This document shows, piece after piece, positions 42,301-50,842 of a stretch of DNA of 57,246 nucleotides. Location of the stretch: IMG/VR virus record IMGVR_UViG_3300012030_000005, positions 1 through 57,246 of that record. One strand, written 5' to 3'. The stretch comes from a virus. Made by a program: the position numbers and the translations under genes. Numbering within the stretch: position 1 is the stretch's first letter; each line of letters opens with the position of its first letter. Below the pieces are notes generated by a model. That model was given only the letters and a program-made list of their open reading frames with translations. It was not told the origin of the DNA and did no database searches.

Positions 42301-42688
42301 CCGACCCTCGCCGCAGCAGATGCGCACGAACCCCAACGCGTGGGGTCAGGCTGCGCAGTACGGAGATCGGAGTGCCGACGCCGTATGGGGTTCGATGCAG
42401 AGCCATCCGTACCTCGCCCGACTTAACCTTGCAGAAGACGCATTGGGTACGGCAAGAGCGGAGTGGGAGCAGCACTCTCCTCAATTGCGTCAGATGTGGC
42501 AGCAGCAGCAGTTCGCCGCAGAGCAGGCTCGCGCACAGCAACAGCAGCGACCCGGTCTGCCAACGCAAATGAAACAAGACTTCTCTGTGCGGTCCGGCCA
42601 CTACCCCGCACGAGAGCTGCATCGAATGAAGACGCAGCAATCTTCCCAGAACGGTAGCGCTGTTGCGTCACCGTTCTGGAAGCGGTAA
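39377..42688 (+). CDS. RNA polymerase beta-prime C-terminal half with long tail
   Basis: 1103 aa from GTG 39377 (GGAGGG upstream). It begins at the TVGR-like region (TLGHFLLNETLP, then LKSLGDEVATLEGISVGLDD), the place where cyanobacterial rpoC2 starts. SGGRGSIAQL (about 130) and the bridge-helix region follow, the four-Cys zinc site (QADC, and CEAHDGVCQKC near 270), trigger-loop helix EPLTQFALNAKHG (about 305; catalytic His kept) and AEQTLHFSTGTRITPS (about 498). From about residue 600 the homology ends and a roughly 500-aa Ala/Gly/Arg-rich tail with EKIASKAG and PPTQGQ repeats follows. The tail resembles the head proteins downstream. Confidence 0.88.
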   Translation: MPDDNQTLGHFLLNETLPGDMRMDGPVTKGILKKQMTELAKSDPDTYVKTVMKLKSLGDEVATLEGISVGLDDIAPDYKQRDPVMKDALRRIKAAKSDEEKRKILLETQDKMVTATENHPSDMTIMAKSGGRGSIAQLMKIVASPVLAMNKGQATPWLVTKSYSQGVNPADAWVTGVESRRNAIASSGAVVEPGMVAKVVMNNMDDLVVTQADCGTRGGILLPVTDQVQDRYLARDEGPVSRNTLVTSDVVNKLKKANKPKVLVRSPTACEAHDGVCQKCVGLNEWGKPHQVGTNVGARSAQAMTEPLTQFALNAKHGVRLAKGKGQGATELTGLTGFRTLTEVPKSFQDKAAITEHDGRVESVKKAPQGGWHIRVAGKNYYTPPRLQPIVKQGDIVEAGDALSDGVALPNAVVKHKGIGAGRVYLSNQLTDLYRRQGVDIDRRHTELLARNAMKHVRVEEDPTDKFLRGDIVPYTEVQKRMSKAGKSVPVSKAKGHYLAEQTLHFSTGTRITPSVQAELKNNGIASVSVSNLPTVTTPIMKSMIQAPLLNDDWMSRLSHRYLKRTLVEGAGFGSTTDIASTSPVPAYAIGAPFGTGLQGKYAADGGAVEKIASKAGLLKRILVGSGDEFAEQVASKGDEALRMISDAPWTAGGIDTAALDAARRMKRLPDDFMSRANLIQNNQLTDEGARFVRTLDSNEKAFKNIGGALQEAQQASRNPHLNLSQFTREAVENVPRRGADESAQAFGERLKAFEETHGKALSDFARAKVDLENVNPAAAKMFTPDVAQQYAAARPGLGRRIARGASDVSIGQNPLKIMKQRAQMGGIFGRGGLLHGEMAIDPDVMRAWRNARNPNVDAGYGGMVLPVSMDVLNKGMAYGMPAAMVHEAANAPDVEGQSKLENIGGTLGDSLGWAIGSPFGMLSGGAFAAPFTAAGKAIGRKIDPNYQPPTQGQPPTQGQPPTQGQPPGGQRMAARPSPQQMRTNPNAWGQAAQYGDRSADAVWGSMQSHPYLARLNLAEDALGTARAEWEQHSPQLRQMWQQQQFAAEQARAQQQQRPGLPTQMKQDFSVRSGHYPARELHRMKTQQSSQNGSAVASPFWKR
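42221..42274 (+). repeat. Three 18-bp repeats (PPTQGQ)
   Basis: CCTCCAACACAAGGTCAG is repeated three times exactly, in the tail of the beta-prime C-terminal protein. It encodes a flexible Pro/Gln linker. Confidence 0.9.
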
Positions 42689-42695
42689 AACGTGG

Positions 42696-42724
42696 TTGTT
42701 TATCTCAAGACGAGTCCATATACT
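42696..42724 (+). promoter_or_regulatory. Possible sigma-70 promoter before the head-gene operon
   Basis: TTGTTT (42696-42701), a 17-nt spacer and TATACT (42719-42724). The start codon of the 371-aa gene is 32 nt further. The -10 is good and the -35 weak. Confidence 0.4.
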
Positions 42725-42756
42725 TCACGCATCATCGCGTTCCCAGGAGAGCTTTC

Positions 42757-43872
42757 ATGTCCAGCGTAACGAAACTTGCATTTGCCCGCGGAGTTGGAAA
42801 TTACCTCCAGCGAACGGGCACCACTCAAATCCCGACCGAAGGTCTGCTCAAGCAGGCATGCGCAATCGCGGCGAACTCACTCGATATCGAGCCTGCAGCG
42901 AATGCAGTCCCCTACGAGGAGACGTTCAAAGTGGCGAAACATCTCGTTGCGTTCAACGAAGCACTTTCCCAGCAGGGCAAGGTCGCTTCGGCCGGACAAG
43001 GCGCGACCATCGACCACGACCCGCAGGTTGCGTACGGGGACGTGATCACGCACCTGGTCAAACAGGCGATGCACCAGGGCTCGTCCGTGATTGACGGAAA
43101 GTCCTCGCCTCCCAACACCACGGCGAACTCGATGGACGCGAACAAAGTCCTCGACGAGCACCGTGGTGAAGGCACCAATGACCCGTACCTCAAAGGTCTG
43201 GGCGGCACGAACATCGACGGATTGGTTCCGGCCAACGCAGTTCAGGGCGCTGAGATGAAGCACCCCCTGGCACCGAAGGCACCGGGTGGCGTCGATTCGA
43301 ACTCGGTTACCCGAGCGTCGCAGAACAGTTCGGCGAACTCCAAAGAGGCCTCGGTTCAGGCCGCGCTTCGTAAGCTCGCCATGGGCGACCAACCGAAGGA
43401 TTCGGCTCCGGCTGATTCGGAGTCGTCGACCATCACCGGCGCTTCGAGCGCTCCGAACACGCAGCACGCTTCGCCCAGCGGCGAAGGCAAGCTCGACATC
43501 GCCCAGCGCCCCGAAGACTACGCAGCGGTCGGACAAGGTGGAGCCAACTTCGACGGCACCCCGTCGAACGCGGTGACCGGCATGGAAACGCCTCACCCTG
43601 ACCAGCCCGCGCACAGCGGCGACGCGTCGAACTCGGTGGTGGATGCCACCAAGAACGCGCAGTGGAATCAACACTTCAACGCGGTCGCCACACTGGTCGG
43701 CCCGCAGCTTCCGGACGCGATGCCGATGGAAGAGAAGGTCGCCGCCGTCAAGCAGTGCATGGGCCTCGAGCCGATCGCACAGCAGCAGTACCTGCAGAAG
43801 GTCGCGCAGCAGTACTCGCCGCAGAGCACCGTGGGTTCGCTTCTCGGTAGCCTCAATCAACTGACGCGATAA
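42757..43872 (+). CDS. Abundant-type virion protein with K-x-A motifs, 371 aa
   Basis: It follows AGGAGAG. The N-terminal 100 residues are helical with K-x-A segments (TKLAFARG, LKQACAIA, GKVASAGQ, VKQAMHQG). A long Asn/Ser/Gly/Pro region (110-290) has repeated motifs such as DGLVPANAVQGAEMKHP and DGTPSNAVTGMETPHP. The C-terminus is helical (EEKVAAVKQCMG, LQKVAQQY). The internal repeat and low complexity suggest a head-internal or scaffold-type protein. No enzymatic motif is visible. Confidence 0.6.
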   Translation: MSSVTKLAFARGVGNYLQRTGTTQIPTEGLLKQACAIAANSLDIEPAANAVPYEETFKVAKHLVAFNEALSQQGKVASAGQGATIDHDPQVAYGDVITHLVKQAMHQGSSVIDGKSSPPNTTANSMDANKVLDEHRGEGTNDPYLKGLGGTNIDGLVPANAVQGAEMKHPLAPKAPGGVDSNSVTRASQNSSANSKEASVQAALRKLAMGDQPKDSAPADSESSTITGASSAPNTQHASPSGEGKLDIAQRPEDYAAVGQGGANFDGTPSNAVTGMETPHPDQPAHSGDASNSVVDATKNAQWNQHFNAVATLVGPQLPDAMPMEEKVAAVKQCMGLEPIAQQQYLQKVAQQYSPQSTVGSLLGSLNQLTR

Positions 43873-43882
43873 CGAGGGCGCC

Positions 43883-44398
43883 ATGATCGGGCAACATGCC
43901 AACCGCGCGGCGCAGATTGCTGCCGCACGCGGGATTCCGGTCTCGGCATCTCCTGATCTCGGCTTGTTACAGGCAGCGATGCCTCGCGAACGAGCCGAGG
44001 TTTTGCATGCGAGCCCAGCTCCTGTAGCTCAGCGCGCACAGGTTGCCGCGCCCGTTACCCCCGCACCCGACGCGAAAGGTCGACACGCAGAACTTTTGCG
44101 GATCGCTAAGGGCATCAACGACATCACGCTTCTTGCGAGGGTGCCGATGCTTTTGGGCGCTTCCGCATATATCGAAGACCCTGAAGAGCGGCAGGATATC
44201 ATCAACGTACTCGACGTCGTGCAGTTGGCCTCGGGAGCGCCCCTCATGGGAGACAAGGCGAGAGCAGGCGCCTACACCCTGAAGCACTCTCCGGACACGC
44301 GACAAGCTTTGAAGCATGTCGGCCGTGACGTCGGGACTGAAGCAGCGCTGCAATCAATTCCGGTACTCAACGCCGTACTTTCCAGCATCCTGCAGTGA
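43883..44398 (+). CDS. Hypothetical helical protein, 171 aa
   Basis: ATG after GAGGGCGCC. The first 75 residues are Ala/Pro-rich (QIAAARGIPVSASPDL ... AQRAQVAAPVTPAP). The second half is a helical domain (ERQDIINVLDVVQLASGAPL) with a hydrophobic C-terminus. No known motif. It lies in the operon of virion proteins, so a minor head protein is likely. Confidence 0.55.
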   Translation: MIGQHANRAAQIAAARGIPVSASPDLGLLQAAMPRERAEVLHASPAPVAQRAQVAAPVTPAPDAKGRHAELLRIAKGINDITLLARVPMLLGASAYIEDPEERQDIINVLDVVQLASGAPLMGDKARAGAYTLKHSPDTRQALKHVGRDVGTEAALQSIPVLNAVLSSILQ

Positions 44399-44405
44399 GA
44401 TAACC

Positions 44406-46994
44406 ATGTCCGTATCTCCCCGAACACAAATGATGATGCAAGAATCCGGCGGGGGCGACCCGCAGGAGATCTTCGAGCAGTCATTTCAAGAGCTCGCTTT
44501 CGCCCAGCTCGTGTCCAAGGCGCCCGAGATTGTAGATTCGGTCGTGTCTTTCAAAGTTCAGGAGGCGGACCCTTCGACGAATCACGCGGTTGGCGCATTC
44601 ATCGTGGAGCGCGGCGGAGAAGAGGTGCACGTCCCGGCCATCTTCGCCGACAACGAGATGATGCCGTTCGACACGATGTACGTGAAGAGCCTCGACCAGA
44701 TGCTCCCACTCAACGAGCAGTGGCTCACTGAAGTGGAGCACGTCGGCGAGCAGCAGATGGGCGAAAGCATGAAGGCCCCGGAGACCCTGTCTTCGGACGT
44801 CGACATCCGAAACATCGTCGTCCCGCCGACCACAGGCCGGTACAGCTACGCCAGCGTCAATCAGCACACCAACCTCCCCGCCTATCTGTGGGAGGCCTCG
44901 AACCCGGTCAAGGTGGCTTTCGTTCGAACCCTGGAGAACAACCCTCACATCGCAAAGTTCGCTTTCGATGTTTACGGGGTAAACGCTTTGCGCGACGCCG
45001 TAACACTTCGCGCCCTGCCCCAGGTCAAAGAAGCGGCCCCGACGGTCAGCTTCATGACGATGGAGACTCCGGCCGAAGAGATCAAAGAGAAGGCAAAGGA
45101 AGACTCGTCCAATGTGTTCCGAACCATTGCTGAGCAGGGCTACGCCGCCTGGGACGAGCGTCCCGAGCTCGACATGGCGGTGATGTACGAGACGGAGACG
45201 CCTCTGCAGCTCACCATCCCGTCGGATACCGGTTACTACCGCATCTACCGAACCGATGGGCGTACACAGATTGCGCTCATCTTCGGGAAAGTGCTCACCG
45301 AGAACACGCTTCGCTACGGGAAAGGACTGACCGGCAAGACCGAGTACGACGACCGGAGCAAGCGCTCCTATGTGTGTCGCGCTGGGCTTACGGAAGACGG
45401 AGAGCTCTTCGTGCTCAAGGACGACTTCGTGGCGGAACCCGTTGGGCCTCAAGAGGTTCCGGAGAAGCTGTGGAAGCTCGTGACGAAGCCGACCTCTGAG
45501 AAGCCCAAGAACAATCAGAAGGGTATCTTCTACAACCCCGACCCGGGCAACTTGATTGCGCTCGAGCCGATGGCAGTGGAGCGGACCTGGTCAACCGACG
45601 GCTCGCACTACGCCGCCGGACAGGTCTACAGCGGCAACCAGGTCACGGTGCAGCAGATTGAAGGTGCACCAGGCGTGGTACCTCGTCTCCTCATTGGAGA
45701 GAGGACGTCCAGCGGGAGTCCGCACACGAACTACGTCCCCTACGCGTTCGCCGACAAGAAAGATCGGGGCGACCGTATCGACAGTGCTACACTGATTCTG
45801 GTGCCCGACCAGTGGGCGTTTCTCCCTGTGAAAGAAACGATCTCGGGAGACGAGATCATTCGCGATGCTGGCGACGTAGTGAACAGCCACTTCCATAAGC
45901 TGGCTGAAGCCGGCGCCGATATCATCCGTCTCCAAGATGCAGGCGCAGGCTTCCTGTACACAGACGGAGCAGAACGAGACAAGCTGGCCACGGTCAAGCA
46001 CCTGGTCTTCGAATACAACGTCGCAGTCCCCGACGCTGAAGAAGCGGTGAAAACTGCGCGAGACAAAGGTCTTGCTCAGTTCTACGTGCTTCAGCGTACC
46101 AAGACTGCGCAGCCTGCAGGCCCGCCTCCTGGCGGAGCACCTCCCGGTGGAGCTCCGATGGACCCGGCGATGGTGGACCCGGCGATGGTGGACCCGGCGA
46201 TGATGGACCCGGCGATGATGGACCCGGCGATGATGGGCGGAATGCCTCCCATGCCTCCGCCCCCGAATGTCGTCGAGATGGCGGCACAGGAAGTGGCTGA
46301 CCAGCTCGCCGAGCAGAACCAGCTCATCATGTCGCAGATGGCGCAACAAGCGCAGAGCATTCAAACTCAGATGGCAGCGATCCAGGCAGTAGTGGGCCGC
46401 GCCAACGAACTCTCGATGCAGACGGGCCTTCCTGCGCCGGAAGTCATGGCACCCCCGATCGAGCCCATGAACCCGGCGATGATGGGCGGCGCTGCACCTG
46501 ACATGGCGTCGATGGACCCGGCCGGGTCACAGATGATGGCCGAACGCGGCGGCATGTACCCAGGCGAGATGCCTCCTGAGGGTATGGAACCCGGAATGGG
46601 GCCCGGAATGGGGCCCGGAATGGGACCAGGCGGCGCACCGCCGGTGGGACCCGACGGTATGCCCGTGGAAGAGCCTGGCATGATGGAAGCCGCCATGGAG
46701 CTCGAAGACCCCGACATGTTTGATGCCGCGGCGATTGCGTCGCTGGCTGAGTCAAACAATTTCGACTCGACGGTGTCGGGCTTTTTGCCTGCTGTCCGAG
46801 AGTCGCTTGACGCCCTGGGTCGCATGCTGACCGAGGTTCGAATGAAGGCGCCTATCCTTCGTGAGAGAATCGGAGACGGGACCTACAACGAGATCCGTGA
46901 TAAGCTGCAGTCGCTATTCGAGGGAATGGGAGATACCATTCTTCGCATCAACGCCATCGTCGCAAGCGACGAAAACGTAGACGCACCCAGCTAG
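44406..46994 (+). CDS. Large virion protein with DPAM and GMGP repeats, 862 aa
   Basis: I use ATG 44406; the frame is open further upstream but overlaps the previous gene. Residues of about 1-560 look like a folded domain set with many aromatic strands (RYSYASVNQHTNLPAYLWEA, YYRIYRTDGRTQIALIFGK). A Pro/Met/Gly-rich linker follows with five M-x-D-P-A repeats, a Gln-rich helix, GMGPG repeats, and a C-terminal helical domain. It has no catalytic motif. The size and composition suit a major minor-head or connector protein. Membrane or pilot function cannot be excluded. Confidence 0.6.
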   Translation: MSVSPRTQMMMQESGGGDPQEIFEQSFQELAFAQLVSKAPEIVDSVVSFKVQEADPSTNHAVGAFIVERGGEEVHVPAIFADNEMMPFDTMYVKSLDQMLPLNEQWLTEVEHVGEQQMGESMKAPETLSSDVDIRNIVVPPTTGRYSYASVNQHTNLPAYLWEASNPVKVAFVRTLENNPHIAKFAFDVYGVNALRDAVTLRALPQVKEAAPTVSFMTMETPAEEIKEKAKEDSSNVFRTIAEQGYAAWDERPELDMAVMYETETPLQLTIPSDTGYYRIYRTDGRTQIALIFGKVLTENTLRYGKGLTGKTEYDDRSKRSYVCRAGLTEDGELFVLKDDFVAEPVGPQEVPEKLWKLVTKPTSEKPKNNQKGIFYNPDPGNLIALEPMAVERTWSTDGSHYAAGQVYSGNQVTVQQIEGAPGVVPRLLIGERTSSGSPHTNYVPYAFADKKDRGDRIDSATLILVPDQWAFLPVKETISGDEIIRDAGDVVNSHFHKLAEAGADIIRLQDAGAGFLYTDGAERDKLATVKHLVFEYNVAVPDAEEAVKTARDKGLAQFYVLQRTKTAQPAGPPPGGAPPGGAPMDPAMVDPAMVDPAMMDPAMMDPAMMGGMPPMPPPPNVVEMAAQEVADQLAEQNQLIMSQMAQQAQSIQTQMAAIQAVVGRANELSMQTGLPAPEVMAPPIEPMNPAMMGGAAPDMASMDPAGSQMMAERGGMYPGEMPPEGMEPGMGPGMGPGMGPGGAPPVGPDGMPVEEPGMMEAAMELEDPDMFDAAAIASLAESNNFDSTVSGFLPAVRESLDALGRMLTEVRMKAPILRERIGDGTYNEIRDKLQSLFEGMGDTILRINAIVASDENVDAPS
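46158..46232 (+). repeat. Five 15-bp repeats (M-x-D-P-A)
   Basis: ATGRTGGACCCGGCG-type units in tandem inside the 862-aa gene. A second tract of 12-bp units (GMGP, about 46584-46631) lies 350 nt downstream. Both encode flexible linkers. Confidence 0.85.
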
Positions 46995-47006
46995 CCCGGG
47001 CCTCAC

Positions 47007-47726
47007 ATGTTTGGATCTGTGAAACCGGACCACCTCTTCGTCAGGTTGGCGGAGGAGGTCGATGAAACCGGCGCAGCTCCAACCGATGACTCACTTCGGA
47101 ATGCGGTCGGTACACTCTTGCTGGGGCAGACATCTGCCCCGGAAGAGGTTCAGTATGCCTACTCCATTTATCTACATCCCTACAAACGAGAGGTGCTCGA
47201 AGCGTTTCTAGTCACCGGGGCCGACGCCGAACATATCAACGCTGTACTCTCGATTCCGGTCGAAGTGACCGACGTGTACACGGGGATGTTCTTCGATTTG
47301 ACGGCCTTCCGAGACCGACTCGACCTGGAAGCGTACGTCAGAGAATACCCCACAGCACATGATGACGGGTTCGGAGCGTCACTCAAGACAGACGCCTTAG
47401 AACGAGGCCGACACTGGATATCCGCGAAGTTCGGTCGCGAGCACTATCAAGTACCTTCCGCTGATGCCTTGAAAGAAACCATCAACCAGGCGTATATTCT
47501 GTCGAAAGAAGCAGGTAGTGTACCCTTGGATTCTGTGGAGGCGAAGGAAGCGCGTCAATGGTCTGGTACTATGATGAGTGGAATTCGAACGCTGCCAGAG
47601 ATTGAAGACGCTGAAGCAGGGGCAAGAGAGTCCCTGAAATTCGAGCTCATCATGATCCGGCGAAAGCAGACGCAGGAAGAGATTAACCCTGACGACATTA
47701 TGACGATCACAGAAGACGGCGAGTAG
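47007..47726 (+). CDS. Hypothetical virion-operon protein, 239 aa
   Basis: A soluble, mainly helical acidic protein (LRNAVGTLLLGQTSAPEEVQ; DLTAFRDRLDLEAYVREYPT). It is one of the few proteins in this operon with hardly any K-x-A motif. No domain is recognised. It is 12 nt after the 862-aa gene and 4 nt before the next, so it is co-transcribed with head genes. A packaging or head-completion accessory is possible. Confidence 0.6.
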   Translation: MFGSVKPDHLFVRLAEEVDETGAAPTDDSLRNAVGTLLLGQTSAPEEVQYAYSIYLHPYKREVLEAFLVTGADAEHINAVLSIPVEVTDVYTGMFFDLTAFRDRLDLEAYVREYPTAHDDGFGASLKTDALERGRHWISAKFGREHYQVPSADALKETINQAYILSKEAGSVPLDSVEAKEARQWSGTMMSGIRTLPEIEDAEAGARESLKFELIMIRRKQTQEEINPDDIMTITEDGE

Positions 47727-47730
47727 GTAC

Positions 47731-48552
47731 ATGAGCTACAACGACAAAGACTACCAGCGGTTTGCCAAATCCATCGTGGACACTTTCGTCCAGCAAGCCG
47801 TTCCGTTGGAAGACGGCGTAGTCAAAGTCGCGGACGACCGCTGCATGAACGCCTACGAAGCGCGACGTCTCTTGGAGGCAACGAACCTCAACGCACACCT
47901 GGTTCTCTTCGAGAAGATGGCCGACCACAAGTACGTCGAGTTCGATGTGGTGGAGCCTGAGAAAGTTGCGAGCCGTCTCTTCGCGTCTCCTGACCCTGAC
48001 GATCATGACGACGAGCCTGACTTCTTCGGGAAGGTCGCCTCACTGCGTCTCGAGCTACCGGACGAGCGTTGGGATACGCTGAGTCATCAGGTCGCAGAGA
48101 AGCTCGCCGCCGAAGCTTTCCCCGCTGCAGCGGAGCCCGAGCCGGAAGACCCGTATGCCGGTGACAAGATGCACCACGCCATCCAGCTCACCAACAAGGT
48201 GGCGGAAGAATTGAAGATGGCCGCGCTCGCTGCGCACATGGAGTACACCGACAAGGTTGCTGCTCTCGCTCAGACATTCAACTATGTCTCTTCGATGCCT
48301 TTCGAAGAGTTCGAGAAGGACGCCCACGCTCTCGCTGATTCGCAGGTTGCTGCCACGATCCTGGCGAAAGTCCGTGAGCACAATCCGCGTCTCCCCGAGT
48401 CTTCCGAGAAGACTGCCAGCGCAACGCGCTACGTCGTCGAACGAAAAGAGCACGGGATGTTCCGCGAAGTAGTCGCTGCATATAACGACGCACTCGAGTT
48501 GGCGCAGGGATGTGCCTGGATGGAACGTCAAGCGGAGCCACTTCTTCGGTGA
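47731..48552 (+). CDS. K-x-A motif virion protein, 273 aa
   Basis: Many K-x-A segments are present (VKVADDRC, EKMADHKY, EKVASRLF, GKVASLRL, NKVAEELK, DKVAALAQ, EKTASATR). Most of the chain is helical, with an acidic PDPDDHDDEPD loop in the middle. No enzyme motif. Its stop overlaps the GTG of the next gene. A head-internal or scaffold-like role is inferred from the motif and position. Confidence 0.6.
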   Translation: MSYNDKDYQRFAKSIVDTFVQQAVPLEDGVVKVADDRCMNAYEARRLLEATNLNAHLVLFEKMADHKYVEFDVVEPEKVASRLFASPDPDDHDDEPDFFGKVASLRLELPDERWDTLSHQVAEKLAAEAFPAAAEPEPEDPYAGDKMHHAIQLTNKVAEELKMAALAAHMEYTDKVAALAQTFNYVSSMPFEEFEKDAHALADSQVAATILAKVREHNPRLPESSEKTASATRYVVERKEHGMFREVVAAYNDALELAQGCAWMERQAEPLLR

Positions 48553-49763
48553 ATGATCTCTACGAAAAACTGGCTTCCAGCGAGAGCCGCGTTGCGCGAC
48601 GTCTGATGGACGTCTCCAAGGAGCTCGCTGAAGGCCCTGCGCGACGCCCGGGATTGCTCAGCTCGAGCTCTGCCATTCCGTCGTGGTTCGCCCAGCTTGC
48701 CACAGGGATGGGCGGCGCTGCAGCGGAGACGGTTCCGCAAGTCGCTGCGGCTGGAGCGCGTGGTACAGGGAAGGCGCTAGACGTAGCACTGCAGCCCGGT
48801 TCGCAGAGCGCGCTTTCCCCTGTGTACGGGGGAGTCGCCGACGCGGTAAGTAGCCGGATGACACTTCCTCGAGCGCTCGTCGGCGGTGCGGTGCTTTCTA
48901 TCCCATTCGCCGCTGACGAAGCTTATCTCAATTCAAGCACTGTCGCGCCGCTTGCCCAGGCGCAGGCAACCGGAGAAAACCTGATGACTGACCCATTCAC
49001 ATCCTTCGTACAGAAACGTGCAGCTGAGAAGACAGCCGTTAAGTCGCTCCCCCGCGCTTTCGGCCACGGCATTGACGTGCTCGGCGACCTGGTCGGTGAC
49101 CTTGTCTCCTCTCCGGGAGCCAAAGTGCCTCGGACCTTCGTCGACAAAGGTGTGCTGAGGAACGTCACAGACGTAGCAGGCAACATCGCCATGGAAGCCG
49201 GGCCGCGGCAGTTCTCCCCTGGAAAAGCAATGGCGCTGGCAGGCGGAGCGGCGGCACTGGGTGCTGGCGCTGACATCCTACAGGGCGACGCTGCTGTGGG
49301 GTCCGGGCTCGAGTACCAACTCGCCAAGAAGTATATCCCCATCGAAGACCGAATCCAGGCGACGGACACCGCGGCGGCCTCGTTCTTGTCGCAGTCGGGC
49401 AAGAACATGGCGAACCTGCTCGACGAAGCGATTCGAGAAGGCGTCAACGTGGGCGCAACCGCAGCGGTGCATCACAACCGCTCGTTCGACCAGGACGTCC
49501 AGTTCCAGAATGCGATGCAGTCCGATCCGTTGCTCAGTCAGGCGACGCCGGAAGACAAAGATATGCTGCGCCGATCGTTCAATTCGATGACCCGATTCTC
49601 GCCAGATCTCGCGACGGACGAATTCGCCGTGAAGAACTTCCTGCGAGAGTCTATGCTGGCTGCCAACGGACCCGACTACGCTACGCTGGGGCAAATGGCT
49701 CGCGTCAACGAAAGCATCGCGCCGCAAGCCCTGCTCCCGCAGAAGACCAAAGCACCGATCTAG
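48549..49763 (+). CDS. Virion protein with hydrophobic Gly/Ala segments, 404 aa
   Basis: It starts at GTG 48549, overlapping the previous stop (GTGA); a start further upstream would run inside that gene. The N-terminus has YEKLASSESRVARR. Gly/Ala-rich hydrophobic stretches (ATGMGGAAAETVPQVAAAG; MALAGGAAALGAGADIL) look like membrane-interacting or transmembrane helices, as in pilot or internal ejection proteins. The C-terminal half is soluble and helical. No enzyme motif is seen. An ejection or membrane-penetration role is inferred. Confidence 0.55.
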   Translation: MNDLYEKLASSESRVARRLMDVSKELAEGPARRPGLLSSSSAIPSWFAQLATGMGGAAAETVPQVAAAGARGTGKALDVALQPGSQSALSPVYGGVADAVSSRMTLPRALVGGAVLSIPFAADEAYLNSSTVAPLAQAQATGENLMTDPFTSFVQKRAAEKTAVKSLPRAFGHGIDVLGDLVGDLVSSPGAKVPRTFVDKGVLRNVTDVAGNIAMEAGPRQFSPGKAMALAGGAAALGAGADILQGDAAVGSGLEYQLAKKYIPIEDRIQATDTAAASFLSQSGKNMANLLDEAIREGVNVGATAAVHHNRSFDQDVQFQNAMQSDPLLSQATPEDKDMLRRSFNSMTRFSPDLATDEFAVKNFLRESMLAANGPDYATLGQMARVNESIAPQALLPQKTKAPI

Positions 49764-49771
49764 GAGACCTG

Positions 49772-50842
49772 ATGTCGAACATCGACCAACTACTTTGGCG
49801 CGCGATCGGAGGTGCCCTGGGCACTGAGAAGCGAGCCTTTCTGCAGAACTCGCCGCTGCCTGAGGTGCTCGGAGCGGACTCGAGTTTCGCGTTGCCGCAC
49901 GCTATCGGAGCGTCCATCTCTTCGAAGATGCACAAACAAGCCGAGGCGAAGTCTATCCAGAGTGGGCTCGAGGCTCTGGCTATGGTGGCCAAGGAAGCTT
50001 CGATCTCGCCGCGAGAGACGTTCACCGAGAAGGTGTCCCGGTCGTACAAGATTCGTACGCTCGAGCCGTATCTCTCCGGCGGAGAGAAGCAGGCCGCAGC
50101 ACGGACACGACGCACGCTGAACGTCGAGATCATGGACACGGTCAAGCAGGCCGGTGTCGGTACTGCCCTTTCTGGCATCATCAGCAACCCTGCGCTCCGT
50201 GAAGGCGCCAAGAAAATGATGGGAGGAGCCGCGCTCGCCGGCGGAGCCGCGTTGCCTGTGTACGCCGTGGGAAGCGCGCTCTCGGACAAGTTCACCGAGG
50301 ACTCACGCAACCGAGCACTACAGACTGCTGCGGGCGTGACAGGTCTCGGACTCGCGGGCTACGGCGCCAAGAAGCTGATGGACCAGGCTGCCCAGGACCG
50401 AACTCGCACGCAAAACTACGATGCGATGGGTCAGATGAAAGACCAGGATGCGCAGCGTCACAAAGACATGATCGAGTTCCACCGCAGCAAGGCCAGCCAC
50501 GAGAAGATCGCAGTCGATGTGTATGCTATGCTGCATCTCCCCGAAGAAAAGGTCGCTCACATGGCGACATGTGTGTACCTCGACGGGTGTCTCGCGTCGG
50601 TGGAGCAGACAGCCAAGACGGCGTCGCTTCGGGAGCTCAACGGTGAGTTTCTCACGGAGCTGCTGGCGACCACGGTGAAGATGTCGGAAGACTCGCCTAT
50701 CATGGCAATCAAGAAGAACCTGGACGCCGCAGACCGTGCGAAAGCTTCTCCTGCGAAGCGTAAGAAGATGGACGCCGGGAAGCCGGTTTCGCAGCCCAAG
50801 CGGACCTACACGCCGCAGGAAGTGGCCGGGAAGACGAAGTAA
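49772..50842 (+). CDS. K-x-A motif virion protein, 356 aa
   Basis: AGGAGA precedes the ATG. K-x-A segments include EKRAFLQN, HKQAEAKS, EKQAAART, VKQAGVGT, EKIAVDVY, EKVAHMAT and AKTASLRE. A Gly/Ala hydrophobic segment lies at about 143-200 (MMGGAALAGGAALPVYAVGS). The C-terminus is Lys/Pro-rich. Its stop overlaps the start of the protease gene (TAATG), so production of the two is coupled. Scaffold or internal protein fits best. Confidence 0.58.
   Translation: MSNIDQLLWRAIGGALGTEKRAFLQNSPLPEVLGADSSFALPHAIGASISSKMHKQAEAKSIQSGLEALAMVAKEASISPRETFTEKVSRSYKIRTLEPYLSGGEKQAAARTRRTLNVEIMDTVKQAGVGTALSGIISNPALREGAKKMMGGAALAGGAALPVYAVGSALSDKFTEDSRNRALQTAAGVTGLGLAGYGAKKLMDQAAQDRTRTQNYDAMGQMKDQDAQRHKDMIEFHRSKASHEKIAVDVYAMLHLPEEKVAHMATCVYLDGCLASVEQTAKTASLRELNGEFLTELLATTVKMSEDSPIMAIKKNLDAADRAKASPAKRKKMDAGKPVSQPKRTYTPQEVAGKTK

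Noticed and set aside
41300-42640. Antisense frame (446 codons) across the RNA polymerase tail
   Set aside because: It has no ribosome site or neighbour logic; the plus-strand frame continues without a break from beta-prime motifs.
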